Of a DNA stretch of 64,000 bases, positions 17,508 to 24,889 are shown piece by piece. Both the position numbers and the translations under genes were made by a program. This DNA is from Streptomyces davaonensis JCM 4913. GTDB lineage: Bacteria > Actinomycetota > Actinomycetes > Streptomycetales > Streptomycetaceae. The stretch covers positions 3,630,053 through 3,694,052 of the forward strand of contig NC_020504.1 of assembly GCF_000349325.1 (NCBI RefSeq), read 5' to 3'. The notes beneath the pieces were generated by a model. It worked only from the letters and a program-made list of their open reading frames with translations. It did no database searches and had not been told where the DNA came from. The stretch's first letter is position 1; every line of letters begins with the position of its first letter.

Positions 17508-17822
17508 TCAACGACGGGTGTCGCTGGAGAGGATCGAGCGGACGACGAGCGCACACACCGCAACTGAGGCGGCGGTGATGGCGACGGCGAGCAGCATCGA
17601 GACCAGGACGGCGCCGACGACGAGGACGACGGCCAGGCCCATCCCGGCCGTGGCGACGACGGCGCCGGGGGTGAGCTGGACCGTGGGCCGGGACGGTGCC
17701 GGGGCCACGGGGGCGGGTGGCAGGGTCTGGCCGCTGGGGATGACGGCGGCGGGCTCGACGATGCCAGGCGGGGTGGCCGCGCCGGTCGGCGTCGGCATCG
17801 TGGGGACCTTCGGGCGGAGCAT
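17508..17822 (-). CDS. spdD: SpdD-like plasmid spread membrane protein
   Basis: 104 residues: a Pro/Ala-rich N-terminal half, then one long hydrophobic segment (VVATAGMGLAVVLVVGAVLV and following residues) and a short basic tail (SILSSDTRR). This is the layout of SpdD proteins, which help spread conjugative elements through the mycelium after transfer. It lies in the transfer block between repSA and traSA. An AAGGGAG ribosome site precedes the ATG at 17822. Confidence 0.75.
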   Translation of the reverse strand: MLRPKVPTMPTPTGAATPPGIVEPAAVIPSGQTLPPAPVAPAPSRPTVQLTPGAVVATAGMGLAVVLVVGAVLVSMLLAVAITAASVAVCALVVRSILSSDTRR

Positions 17823-17846
17823 GGCGGAACTCCCTTCGGTGGCGGG

Positions 17847-18002
17847 TTACTTGATGGCGGAGTCGATGACGGGGGCAAGGACGCTGTCGGCGAGGAGGAA
17901 GCCGCCGAGCAGGAACACGGCCAGGAGCCACCAGGGCGGGCGGATGAGCTTGGCGCCGAGGTAGCCGACGATGACGACGGCGAGCCAGAGCGGGACGTCC
18001 AT
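17847..18002 (-). CDS. Small membrane protein in the Spd region
   Basis: 51 residues, not previously apparent as a long frame: starts MDVPLWLAVVIVGYLGAKL and continues into a second hydrophobic stretch (PPWWLLAVFLLGGFLLADS), so two short membrane segments. GGAGGTCACCT lies just before the ATG at 18002. It lies between the mobile-element transfer protein and spdD with small gaps, so it belongs to the same transfer/spread transcript. Probably an accessory Spd protein. Confidence 0.68.
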   Translation of the reverse strand: MDVPLWLAVVIVGYLGAKLIRPPWWLLAVFLLGGFLLADSVLAPVIDSAIK

Positions 18003-18015
18003 GACAGGTGACCTC

Positions 18016-18207
18016 CTAGCGGATCTTGCAGCGGTGGGTGCGGGCGGCGAGTTGGGCGGCGGACTGGCTGGTGTAGTCGGCGGACCAGCCGCAGCGGTCG
18101 GCGGTGCATACGGCGGCGTGTTTGGTCTGGCCGTGGCGGTCGCGGTGGGTGCCGATCTGCACCGGGCCGATGCTCATCACGGAGTGGAAGTGGTCGTGGG
18201 CAGGCAT
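18016..18207 (-). CDS. Mobile-element transfer protein, small Cys-containing
   Basis: 63 residues; conserved type found in Streptomyces AICEs as mobile element transfer protein. Features are HxH at the start (MPAHDHFHS), GPVQIGTHRDRHG, then CTADRCGW and a terminal THRC, which could bind a metal. The start ATG at 18207 is preceded by AAGGGA. A longer frame is open upstream but overlaps the DUF2637 gene and is composition-driven. Confidence 0.7.
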   Translation of the reverse strand: MPAHDHFHSVMSIGPVQIGTHRDRHGQTKHAAVCTADRCGWSADYTSQSAAQLAARTHRCKIR

Positions 18208-18229
18208 GGCGGGTGGTTGTCCCTTCGGG

Positions 18230-18877
18230 TCAGGTGAGTTGGGCGGCGATGGCGGACGCCATCGGGGCGGGGACGCCGAGGCGGGCGCGCAGGGTTTCGG
18301 TGTCGATCGGGGCACCGGTCCGGGCCTGATGGTCGGCAGCGACCTTGCGGGCGTGGTCGACCAGTGCGGTCGGAACCGGCACGGCCGGGTCAAGGTCCGC
18401 GGCGGGAAGAGCCGGGGCATCAGGCACAGCGGTCGGGATGGGCTCCGGGACAACATCCGGATCGGGCGCGGGGGCCGGGGCTGCGGGCGCCGGCGGAACC
18501 GGCACCCGGTCCCCGGCCGAGTTCGAGTGGGCGAGCAGGGTGCCGCCGAGGAAGGCGAGCGCGGGCCATCCGGCGACGCCGAACCGCAGCCACGCCGGGG
18601 GGTGTTCGAGGTCGAGGAATCCGGCGGTGGCGACGTTGGCACCGAGCGAGGCGACCAGGGCGATCAAGAACCAGCACCAGGCCAGCCGGGACGGGCCATC
18701 CGAGCGGAGCCGTCGCCAGGCAGCGACCAACAGCAGGTCGACGCTGACCGGATAGGCCCATGCTTTCCAGCCGTCCTGTCCGGCCGCGGCAGCAAGGTCA
18801 TGCAGGTGGGCGAACGACAGAGCCCCGGCGATCACGGCCTGTACGAGCACGGCATCGGGGCGGATCAAGCAAGTCAT
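18230..18877 (-). CDS. DUF2637 membrane protein (SpdB-like)
   Basis: 215 residues. The N-terminal half has the DUF2637 layout of several membrane helices (AVLVQAVIAGALSFAHLHDL, WAYPVSVDLLLVAAWR, WCWFLIALVASLGANVATAG, WPALAFLGGTLL). The C-terminal half is a Pro/Ala linker ending in a small helical segment (ALVDHARKVAADHQARTG...LGVPAPMASAI), perhaps DNA-binding. Such proteins are typical of the spread functions of AICEs and plasmids. The linker-coding DNA holds one copy of a 47-bp repeat whose second copy is at 21999-22045. Confidence 0.8.
   Translation of the reverse strand: MTCLIRPDAVLVQAVIAGALSFAHLHDLAAAAGQDGWKAWAYPVSVDLLLVAAWRRLRSDGPSRLAWCWFLIALVASLGANVATAGFLDLEHPPAWLRFGVAGWPALAFLGGTLLAHSNSAGDRVPVPPAPAAPAPAPDPDVVPEPIPTAVPDAPALPAADLDPAVPVPTALVDHARKVAADHQARTGAPIDTETLRARLGVPAPMASAIAAQLT
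18472..18518. repeat. 47-bp direct repeat, copy 1 (inside the DUF2637 gene)
   Basis: Identical over all 47 bases to 21999-22045 and ending there. Each copy begins with GGCCGGGG (from its second base) and ends with CCCCGGCC, so it can also fold into a hairpin, with ACCGG/CCGGT inside. Confidence 0.85.
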
Positions 18878-18953
18878 GTCGTCACCTCCTTTGGCGAGTT
18901 GAGCCGGGACGGGGCGGGGAACGGGGTCCCATCCGCCGGGTCCCGGCAGGCGT

Positions 18954-19133
18954 TCAGTCGGTCGGGGCTTCGCCGGATCCGAGGCAGGTCAGGCACAGGG
19001 CTCCCTGCTGGTCGTCGCTCACGCGCTTGCGACGCCCGCCGACCTGGAAGGACTCCAGGACCTGTCCGTCCTGGCACTCGGGGCACGGCTGCTTCTTCGC
19101 GGGCCTGCGACTGGTGGTCTTCCGCGCAGCCAT
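18954..19133 (-). CDS. Small zinc-ribbon protein
   Basis: 59 residues with a basic N-terminus (MAARKTTSRRPAKK) and two knuckles, CPEC and CLTC, 25-30 residues apart, flanked by glycines as in DnaJ-type zinc fingers. It lies between the 50-aa gene and the DUF2637 gene in the transfer block and reads the same way. A longer upstream frame exists but the ATG at 19133 begins the conserved part. Function unknown; possibly nucleic-acid binding during transfer. Confidence 0.66.
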   Translation of the reverse strand: MAARKTTSRRPAKKQPCPECQDGQVLESFQVGGRRKRVSDDQQGALCLTCLGSGEAPTD

Positions 19134-19138
19134 GGCGA

Positions 19139-19291
19139 TCACCAGGACCCTTCGGCGTCGGACGTGTCGTCCGGCGCGTCGTCGCGGTAGTCGTCCATGA
19201 CGTCCGGCGAGTTGTTCCACGCGGAGATCAGGGCCGACTCCAGCGGATCCACCGGGCGCGGGTCGGGCTCCGGGAATGGGATGACCGTCAT
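19139..19291 (-). CDS. Small acidic hypothetical protein of the AICE
   Basis: 50 residues, strongly acidic C-terminus (DDYRDDAPDDTSDAEGSW), no recognised domain. GGGAGAGATCACG precedes the ATG at 19291, a convincing ribosome site. It lies 5 bases upstream of the zinc-ribbon gene and downstream of traSA, so it is part of the transfer operon. Function unknown. Confidence 0.6.
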   Translation of the reverse strand: MTVIPFPEPDPRPVDPLESALISAWNNSPDVMDDYRDDAPDDTSDAEGSW

Positions 19292-19376
19292 CGTGATCTC
19301 TCCCTTCGGGTTTCGGGCATGGCTCGGGTAGGGACCTGGCGCGAAGCGGTCGCGCCGACCGTGGAGCGGGGGCAAA

Positions 19377-20732
19377 TCAGGCGGTGGCCGGGGCGGACTC
19401 AACCGGCGTAGCCGGGATCGGCCGCGGGCTGCCAAGGGCGGGCCGGAACGGGACCAGGGCGGGCAGGTCCGGGGCCAGGTCGGCGTACCGGTTGCAGGTG
19501 TTCACGGCCTGTCGCAGCGAGGTGTGCGGGGCGCGGATCCGGGCCCAACCCCCGGTCGAGTCGCCCGTGATGGCGATGCCGGGCAGGTCGGCGGGGATCT
19601 GGATCGCAGCCAGCACCGCATCCGGGGCGATGTCGCCAAAGGCCATGTTCGCTGAGGATTCGTCGTTGACGCGATGCGCGGTCCGCCCGGTGAGCTGGGC
19701 GCGGAGCATGGTGATGCCCTTGCCGAGTTCGGAGCCGAAGCGCTGCCCGCAGATCTCCAGGTAGATCCCGGCAGCACGGCCGAGCTGGGCTAGCCGGGCG
19801 AGCGCGGTGATGATCCGGTCCCGGCGCTTCTCCTCCTCCCGGTTGGCGAAGAGGGCGAGTTCGGCGACCTCATCGACCAGGACCACGACCGGCACCGGCC
19901 GCAGATCCGCAGGCAGATCCCAGATGTCCGCGGCGATCTCCGCATCCGGCACGTCCGCGGTGATCCGCTGCTCGGCCCGGATGAGCCGGTAGACATCCTG
20001 CATGTGCGCCACGAGCGCATCGAGGAGTTCGGCCGCGGTGTCGGGGTTATCGGCCAGCGCGGAGAACCGGCGGGCCAGCGGGAACAGTTCGACCCCCTGT
20101 TTGCAGTCGATGCCGACCAGAGCGACATGCTGCGAGGCCAGCCCGGCCACCAGGTTGCGCTGATAGACGGACTTGCCGGACTCCGTGGCACCGAGGGTGA
20201 GGGCGTGCGGGACGGCACGGTAGTCGCGGTAGTGGACGGCGCCGTCCTCGCGCAGGGCGACCGGGACACGCATCCGGCGGGTGTCCCTCTTGGCGGGCAT
20301 CTGCACCCGCTTGAGGACGTCGTAGCCGGTCATCCGCACCTCGACCACACCCGAGCGCAGCTCACGTGAGGTCACGCCGTACAGGGCGAAGGAGTGACGC
20401 AGCCGATCACACGAAGCTGCGACGTCGAAGGCGTCCTGACCGGGCCGGAGTCCCAGCCGCAGCACCAGGCCGGTCCGGGTGGGGCGCAGGCGCAGGATCC
20501 GCGGGGCGCGAGGGCCGGGGACGGGCCGGTTGGTGGCCCGGGCCAGGGCGAGGCGCCAGCGTGTGGGCGGGACGGTCAGTCCGCAGGCGTCCATTACAGA
20601 CGCGTAGCGGAACAGCACCCGCAGCGCGGCGAGGGTGACCCCGAAGGTCAGCCAGTACCAGGCCGGGCGCCGCCACCGAAGCATCAGCGCGGTGACGACG
20701 ACCAGCAGCCCTAAGACGGACAGCCACAGCAT
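19377..20732 (-). CDS. traSA: TraSA/FtsK-type DNA translocase for conjugal transfer
   Basis: 451-residue FtsK/SpoIIIE-family ATPase. Two N-terminal membrane helices (LSVLGLLVVVTALML; WYWLTFGVTLAALRVLF), then the motor: Walker A GATESGKSVYQRN near residue 180, VGIDCKQGVELFP, Walker B PVVVLVDEVAEL, and the RGAGI-like RAAGIYLEICGQR, ending with LPGIAIT. In pSAM2-type elements this single protein moves double-stranded DNA between hyphae and recognises a clt site rather than using a relaxase. It begins 3 bases after the 118-aa gene, and sits between it and the small spread genes in one leftward transcript. Confidence 0.9.
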   Translation of the reverse strand: MLWLSVLGLLVVVTALMLRWRRPAWYWLTFGVTLAALRVLFRYASVMDACGLTVPPTRWRLALARATNRPVPGPRAPRILRLRPTRTGLVLRLGLRPGQDAFDVAASCDRLRHSFALYGVTSRELRSGVVEVRMTGYDVLKRVQMPAKRDTRRMRVPVALREDGAVHYRDYRAVPHALTLGATESGKSVYQRNLVAGLASQHVALVGIDCKQGVELFPLARRFSALADNPDTAAELLDALVAHMQDVYRLIRAEQRITADVPDAEIAADIWDLPADLRPVPVVVLVDEVAELALFANREEEKRRDRIITALARLAQLGRAAGIYLEICGQRFGSELGKGITMLRAQLTGRTAHRVNDESSANMAFGDIAPDAVLAAIQIPADLPGIAITGDSTGGWARIRAPHTSLRQAVNTCNRYADLAPDLPALVPFRPALGSPRPIPATPVESAPATA

Positions 20733-20735
20733 GGC

Positions 20736-21092
20736 TCAGGCCGCCTTCGGCTTCGACGCGGCAGCGGCGAGCGAGGTCACGGCGACCGCGCGGAACGCAA
20801 TCCCGTGCCGCTTCTGCCCGTTGAACTCGTTCTCCCACGGCCGGGCGATCAGACCGGTCAGCGCGACCGGGGTGCCCATGACCAGCTCACCGGAGATGCC
20901 CGGCTCGGGGACGGTGATGGAGAGGATCTCGACCTCGTCGTTGGCCGCGAACATCACGTCCACGGTCATGAGCGTTGCACCGGTCTCGGCGTCGGTGGCG
21001 ATCTCGCCGGAACGGCGGTCCTTGACCTTGGGCTGCGGGGTCTTGGCCACCATCACGGAGGCGGCGGAGGTGTCGACGGGAATCTGACGCAT
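20736..21092 (-). CDS. Conserved AICE protein of unknown function
   Basis: 118 residues, first gene of the leftward replication/transfer transcript. No signal peptide or membrane helix; a beta-rich sequence (TGATLMTVDVMFAANDEVEILSI split by short turns) suggests an OB-like or small barrel fold, possibly single-strand binding, but no motif proves it. It is the gene nearest the GGACGT operator cluster and should be the first one silenced by the XRE regulator. It ends 3 bases before traSA. Confidence 0.68.
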   Translation of the reverse strand: MRQIPVDTSAASVMVAKTPQPKVKDRRSGEIATDAETGATLMTVDVMFAANDEVEILSITVPEPGISGELVMGTPVALTGLIARPWENEFNGQKRHGIAFRAVAVTSLAAAASKPKAA

Positions 21093-21168
21093 CGTCTGTT
21101 CTCCTGGATCTCAATGGGAGTTGGAACCGACCGTTCGTCGGTGAGATCAGGAGACCGCGAGAGGTGAT

Positions 21169-21237
21169 GGACGTATCACGGTCCGTGTGGACGTTTAGGG
21201 ACGTCTGAGCTATCGTCAAAACGTCCCCGGGACGTCC
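21169..21237. promoter_or_regulatory. Divergent operator: cluster of GGACGT half-sites
   Basis: Half-sites GGACGT at 21169, 21189, 21199 and 21230 and inverted ACGTCC at 21221. The last two form the perfect palindrome ACGTCCC-C-GGGACGT (21221-21235), and GGACGTCC (21230-21237) is itself palindromic. They lie between the leftward transfer/replication genes and the rightward XRE regulator, the expected place for autorepression and control of transfer. Confidence 0.65.
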
Positions 21238-21253
21238 TAGGAGAGGGCACGTC

Positions 21254-21985
21254 ATGGCGAACGAGCGTCTGCGCGCAGCAATTTCGGCAAAGGGCGAGAC
21301 CATCCAGTCCCTTGCTCAGCACGTCGGCGTGGATCCGAAGAGCGTGGAGCGCTGGATCACGACCAACCGCACACCGCACCGGGGACACCGCTGGAAGGCC
21401 GCGAGCTTCCTTGGAGTGGATGAGGTCTACCTCTGGCCCTCCGTCGAGAAGCAGGCTGAGACCGCGAGCACATCTGAGCTGATCACGTACTACCCGAACC
21501 GGGGTGCCGTACCGGCGGCGTTGTGGTCATCGCTCATTGAGAAGGCAACGGACCAGGTCGAGATCCTCGTTTACGCGGGGCTGTTCCTCTTCGACAACCA
21601 TCCGGATCTGCCAGACCAGTTGGCCGAGAAGGCGAAGGCCGGGGCTCAGGTCCGCGTCCTGCTCGGCGATCCCGACTCGGCCATGGTCCAGCAGCGAGGG
21701 GAAGAGGAAGGCATCGGCAGCGATCTGGCGGCACGTGCCCGGATCACGCGGCGCTACCTCGAACCAGCGATGGCGACGCCCGGAGTTGAGGTCAAGCTGC
21801 ATGACACGATCCTGTACAACTCGATCTATCGGTTCGACGACGACGTGTTGGTGAACCCGCATGTGCTCGGAGCTCCTGCCGGTCAGAACCCAGTTCTGCA
21901 CTTCCGGTACATCCCTGGCGCCCGGACATTCCGGCACTACATGAGGAGCTTCGACTACACGTGGGAGCGCGGTCGACCTGCGTAA
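21254..21985 (+). CDS. XRE-family regulator with phospholipase-D-like/DUF5919 C-terminal domain
   Basis: 243 residues. Residues 1-65 are a Cro/CI helix-turn-helix (IQSLAQHVGVDPKSVERWITT). The remaining 175 residues look like the DUF5919 domain found behind XRE domains in AICEs: ITYYPNRGAVPAALWSSLI, VEILVYAGLFLF, VRVLLGDPDSAMV, and VKLHDTILYNSIYRFDDD resembling a PLD HKD-less fold. Likely the master switch of the element, reading the operator cluster directly upstream; it replaces KorSA/Pra of pSAM2. The ATG at 21254 has GGAGAGGGCAC before it. The effector sensed by the C-terminal domain is unknown. Confidence 0.8.
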   Translation: MANERLRAAISAKGETIQSLAQHVGVDPKSVERWITTNRTPHRGHRWKAASFLGVDEVYLWPSVEKQAETASTSELITYYPNRGAVPAALWSSLIEKATDQVEILVYAGLFLFDNHPDLPDQLAEKAKAGAQVRVLLGDPDSAMVQQRGEEEGIGSDLAARARITRRYLEPAMATPGVEVKLHDTILYNSIYRFDDDVLVNPHVLGAPAGQNPVLHFRYIPGARTFRHYMRSFDYTWERGRPA

Positions 21986-21998
21986 GTAGGCGACGGTA

Positions 21999-22045
21999 GG
22001 GCCGGGGCTGCGGGCGCCGGCGGAACCGGCACCCGGTCCCCGGCC
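21999..22045. repeat. 47-bp direct repeat, copy 2 (intergenic)
   Basis: Perfect copy of 18472-18518, located between the XRE regulator stop and the Nudix gene. Terminal GGCCGGGG/CCCCGGCC inverted repeats allow a hairpin, so it might act as a terminator after the regulator gene or as a protein-binding site. Flanking bases differ from copy 1 on both sides. Confidence 0.85.
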
Positions 22046-22081
22046 AACTCGCGCGACAGCCGGACGTGCGACGCTTGAGAC

Positions 22082-22552
22082 ATGGCCCGAGTCGACTACT
22101 TCAACGATCCGAACGCCCCGAAGGCGAACAGCATCGTGCCGTCGGTTACCGCTGTGGCGCTCAACGAGGCAGGGGAAATCCTCCTGATCCACAAGACGGA
22201 CAACAACCTGTGGGCCCTGCCCGGCGGCGGGGTCGATGTAGGCGAATCAGCTCCCCATGCCGCGGTCCGGGAGACCAAGGAAGAGACCGGTTTCGACGTC
22301 GAGGTCACCGGCCTGGTCGGCATCTACACCAACCCCGCGCACGTAATTGCGTACGACGACGGCGAGGTGCGCCAACAGTTCTCCATCTGCTTCCATGCAG
22401 AGATCACGGGCGGCGAGCTACGAACCAGCAGCGAGAGCAAAGAGGTAGCGTTCGTGCACCCGAGCCGACTGGACGAGCTGAACATCCACCCGTCCATGCG
22501 GATGCGAATCGACCATGGCTTGGCCAACCGGCCTAAGCCCTACGTCGGCTGA
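22082..22552 (+). CDS. Nudix hydrolase, Pif-like (transfer immunity)
   Basis: 156 residues with a complete Nudix box: GGGVDVGESAPHAAVRETKE followed by ETGFDV, which keeps the G-x5-E-x7-REx-x-EExG pattern. The substrate pocket is undefined. In pSAM2 the Nudix protein Pif blocks redundant transfer between cells already carrying the element, and AICEs widely keep a Nudix gene in this position next to the regulator, so a Pif role is the best guess. The start is ATG 22082. It converges with, and overlaps by 13 bases, the HD-domain gene. Confidence 0.85.
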   Translation: MARVDYFNDPNAPKANSIVPSVTAVALNEAGEILLIHKTDNNLWALPGGGVDVGESAPHAAVRETKEETGFDVEVTGLVGIYTNPAHVIAYDDGEVRQQFSICFHAEITGGELRTSSESKEVAFVHPSRLDELNIHPSMRMRIDHGLANRPKPYVG

Positions 22553-23100
22553 TCACTGAGACGTACGCGCGTCCGCTCGACGGCGGCGCCGAGGTACGGG
22601 CGGGCCTTACTGATCGCCGTGTGCACCTCACTGCCCGGCTCATACCGCACCAAGATCTCATCAATGCGCCGGTCGAAGTCGAACGACTGCCCCGCCGGAC
22701 CGGTCGTCATGTCGGCGTAGATGAGCGCGTCCAAGACCGAGGAGTCCTCTCGCTCGTACACGGCCAACTCGGCAGTCAGCCCCCGCTGTTCAGCCTCATA
22801 CACGGCGCCGGAATGGTGAGCGACCAGCCTCACGAGGCGCGACGGCGCTCCGAGCGTCTCCAGGTAGCGCGCACCATCAAGGGGGTGGAACCCCGTATCC
22901 CGCAGTTCCGGGGCGTAGCCGATGTCATGCAGCCAGGCGGCGGCGACGAGTAGATCACGGTCCTCTTCAGACACGGCCGCCGAAGCATCACGCGCACAAG
23001 CCGCCACGGCTTGGGTGTGCAGCCAGCGGTTCCCGAGTTGGGGCAACACTGCCTCAGCCAGCTCAGCCGCACCTTGTGGCGTATCCAATGAAGAGGGCAT
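22540..23100 (-). CDS. HD-domain phosphohydrolase of the AICE
   Basis: 186 residues. The metal-binding pattern is H...HD...D: NRWLHTQAVAACARDA, AAWLHDIGYAP, then VAHHSGAVYEAE and LDALIYADMTTGP. This is a single HD domain without a partner synthetase, suggesting a nucleotide or nucleic-acid phosphohydrolase. AICEs often carry an HD gene beside the Nudix gene. Start taken as ATG 23100; a GTG at 23109 is possible. No membrane segment. Confidence 0.8.
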   Translation of the reverse strand: MPSSLDTPQGAAELAEAVLPQLGNRWLHTQAVAACARDASAAVSEEDRDLLVAAAWLHDIGYAPELRDTGFHPLDGARYLETLGAPSRLVRLVAHHSGAVYEAEQRGLTAELAVYEREDSSVLDALIYADMTTGPAGQSFDFDRRIDEILVRYEPGSEVHTAISKARPYLGAAVERTRVRLSDQPT

Positions 23101-23612
23101 GAATCGCACCGTAGCTCAGATAAGCAGGCGACCGACAGCCCGGCGCCAGACGTTCCGGATCATGGCGCGGACAGACTTTCCCTACTTCATCAAGGCCCGC
23201 GCACGGCGCGGGCGCGCGCCGCCTCAACGGCGCGGCCTGCCTCCTGTCTCCGCCCCGGCTGGCCGCGCCCGGCGGCGCGCTGCGTGCATGGGGGCGAGGA
23301 CGGAAACCCGCTGTGGCTGGGGCGGTCGGCTCCGCGACTTTAGCCAGCCACTTTGGCGCGAGCCTCGAAGATCATGGCCCCAACGTCGTGCTTTAGCGGG
23401 CAGGTCCACAGACTGCCCGACGCGCCGGAAGCTTACGGGGCCATGATCACTCGCGCCAAAGCAGCTCCCGGCCAAAGTCGCTACACCGACCTAGCATCAA
23501 CCGGCAGACAGACTGCGCAACGCAGATGGCTCGTAGGGCTCCCATCACTTGCACTACGCGCAGTACCATGCAACCCAGGCACCGTGCAAATATAGCTATA
23601 GGAGGGCCACTC
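23101..23612. other. Gene-free structured region of the AICE
   Basis: About 510 bases with no convincing gene. The left part (23195-23300) is extremely GC-rich with overlapping short palindromes such as GCGCGGGCGCGCGCC and GCCGCGCCCGGCGGC. The right part holds the nested inverted repeat at 23334-23481. Beyond it the composition drops sharply and the promoter of the cargo operon should lie at 23480-23600 (AT-rich TATAGCTATA at 23591). Candidate single-strand origin, double-strand origin or clt transfer site. Confidence 0.6.
23334..23481. repeat. Nested inverted repeat, about 148 bases
   Basis: Three layers share one centre. Outer: GCGACTTTAGCC (23334-23345) with GGCCAAAGTCGC (23470-23481), 11 of 12 pairing. 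Middle: CTTTGGCGCGA...GATCATGGCCCC (23351-23381) with GGGGCCATGATC...TCGCGCCAAAG (23437-23461). Inner: GGGCAG with CTGCCC around 23398-23418. The layered pairing looks selected rather than chance. Confidence 0.75.
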
Positions 23613-24350
23613 GTGGGACGCCTAGAGTTCGCGCTCGACGAACTCTCCATCGTTATTCGCGGTGCTTTTATGCCACATACCTTTTCTCCCGGATGGCTAG
23701 CTTCTGGCCAGCTAATCAGTGAAGATGATCTGAGCACTTCTAGCGTCGAAGTCATCTCTTCAAATCTAACCGTCTTTATTTGTGGCGCCTTTCGCGTTCA
23801 GGTTATGCCGGAGGTCTTGCAGATTTCAACGTCAGATCTCGCCGAGATCGAAAGGGCGAGGGATCTGGTGATTGGAATCCTTCGATCACTACCTTATGCG
23901 CCGACCTCGAAAATGGGTTTGAATAGGTCGGTGCATTTCACTCCGGGATCCGAAGAGGAATGGCACGCAATTGGCGATCACCTCGCCCCGAAAGAACCCT
24001 GGGAAGAGCAAGGGATTCTAAATCTTCCCGGGATGCTTAACGTTACTTTGCAAGGGGTTCGGCCAGACAAGTATGGCGGTTTCGTTCAGGTTCAGGTGCA
24101 ACCTTCTGCGAAGATTCCGTCATCTGTTTATGTTGCCATCAATGACCATTTCGACCTAACCTTGGTTGATTCTCAGCCCGAGCAGCGAGGGCCGCAATTT
24201 CAAGCATTGTCACCAGAGAGTGGCGAGCTGACAGTAGATAAGACCTCGGTAGCGCTTGAAATCTTGACCAATGAATGGAACTCGTTCAATCAGAGAGCAC
24301 ATAAGGCGATTGAATTTGTTGCCGGACTGGGTGGGGGGAAGCGCTCATGA
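23613..24350 (+). CDS. Cargo operon gene 1: unrecognised protein
   Basis: 245 residues, not recognised. Cytosolic, no signal or membrane segment, mixed alpha/beta with many short hydrophobic strands; the C-terminal helix (NEWNSFNQRAHKAIEFVAGL) is distinctive. The GTG at 23613 was chosen because GGAGG at 23601-23605 sits ideally before it; the longer frame from 23526 has no ribosome site. Base composition and codon use are much more AT-rich than all surrounding genes (for example AAT, ATT, CTT codons), so it was acquired from another source. The stop overlaps the next start (ATGA), so it works with genes 2 and 3. Perhaps a sensor or scaffold. Confidence 0.75.
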   Translation: MGRLEFALDELSIVIRGAFMPHTFSPGWLASGQLISEDDLSTSSVEVISSNLTVFICGAFRVQVMPEVLQISTSDLAEIERARDLVIGILRSLPYAPTSKMGLNRSVHFTPGSEEEWHAIGDHLAPKEPWEEQGILNLPGMLNVTLQGVRPDKYGGFVQVQVQPSAKIPSSVYVAINDHFDLTLVDSQPEQRGPQFQALSPESGELTVDKTSVALEILTNEWNSFNQRAHKAIEFVAGLGGGKRS

Positions 24351-24889
24351 CAAATTCAGGCACTGAAGTCTCTTCAGGTAATTCACCGTGGATATCGCCA
24401 ACTACCACGCTTGACCCTGCTGGCGCCACCCCTGCGACTGGTCCGGAAAATCAGACAATGCAGAGCCCAACTCTCATTGCTGGTAATCCCGCAGGGGAAC
24501 CTTCAGAAGCCACTTCGCCATATGGAAACCAGCCGAAGGCGGGACAAGCGGCTCCCCTCGTGCGAATCGCGGGCATGGAAAAGTGGGAGGGCCTCATTCT
24601 TGAGATTGATGATGAGGTCATGACGGCAGAGCTAACACCACTTGATCGCACAGGCCCCTGCTTGGTTGCTGACTTTCAAGCGCAACTGCTAGGGGAAGAC
24701 GCAAAGGTGGCTGGGCCCGGCGACGTCTTCTATCTGACGGTGCGCACAGTGCGCGATAGGTCGGGGTACCCAGCCCGGACGGAGCAGTTGCGCCTACGCC
24801 GCTTGGGCGTGTGGACGGATGAGGACCTAGCCCGCCTGGGCAAACAGGCGGCAACCCGTATGGAGCAAATTGAAGACCTGTTCGACTGA
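24347..24889 (+). CDS. Cargo operon gene 2: disordered N-terminus plus small beta domain
   Basis: 180 residues. The first 70 or so are low-complexity, rich in Ser/Thr/Pro/Gly and likely disordered. The rest is a compact domain: KWEGLILEIDDEVMTAELTPL, GPGDVFYLTVRTVRDRSG, QLRLRRLGVWTDEDL, then a C-terminal helix (ARLGKQAATRMEQIEDLFD). The pattern resembles a small beta-barrel often encoded next to metallo-beta-lactamase genes in sporadically distributed operons, but I cannot name a family. It is coupled by ATGA to gene 1 and overlaps gene 3 by 20 bases. AT-rich composition like its neighbours. Confidence 0.75.
   Translation: MTNSGTEVSSGNSPWISPTTTLDPAGATPATGPENQTMQSPTLIAGNPAGEPSEATSPYGNQPKAGQAAPLVRIAGMEKWEGLILEIDDEVMTAELTPLDRTGPCLVADFQAQLLGEDAKVAGPGDVFYLTVRTVRDRSGYPARTEQLRLRRLGVWTDEDLARLGKQAATRMEQIEDLFD

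Noticed and set aside
23526..23612. Longer N-terminus for cargo gene 1.
   Set aside because: No ribosome site, and the extension is Arg/Thr-rich and unlike the rest; GGAGG at 23601 points to GTG 23613.
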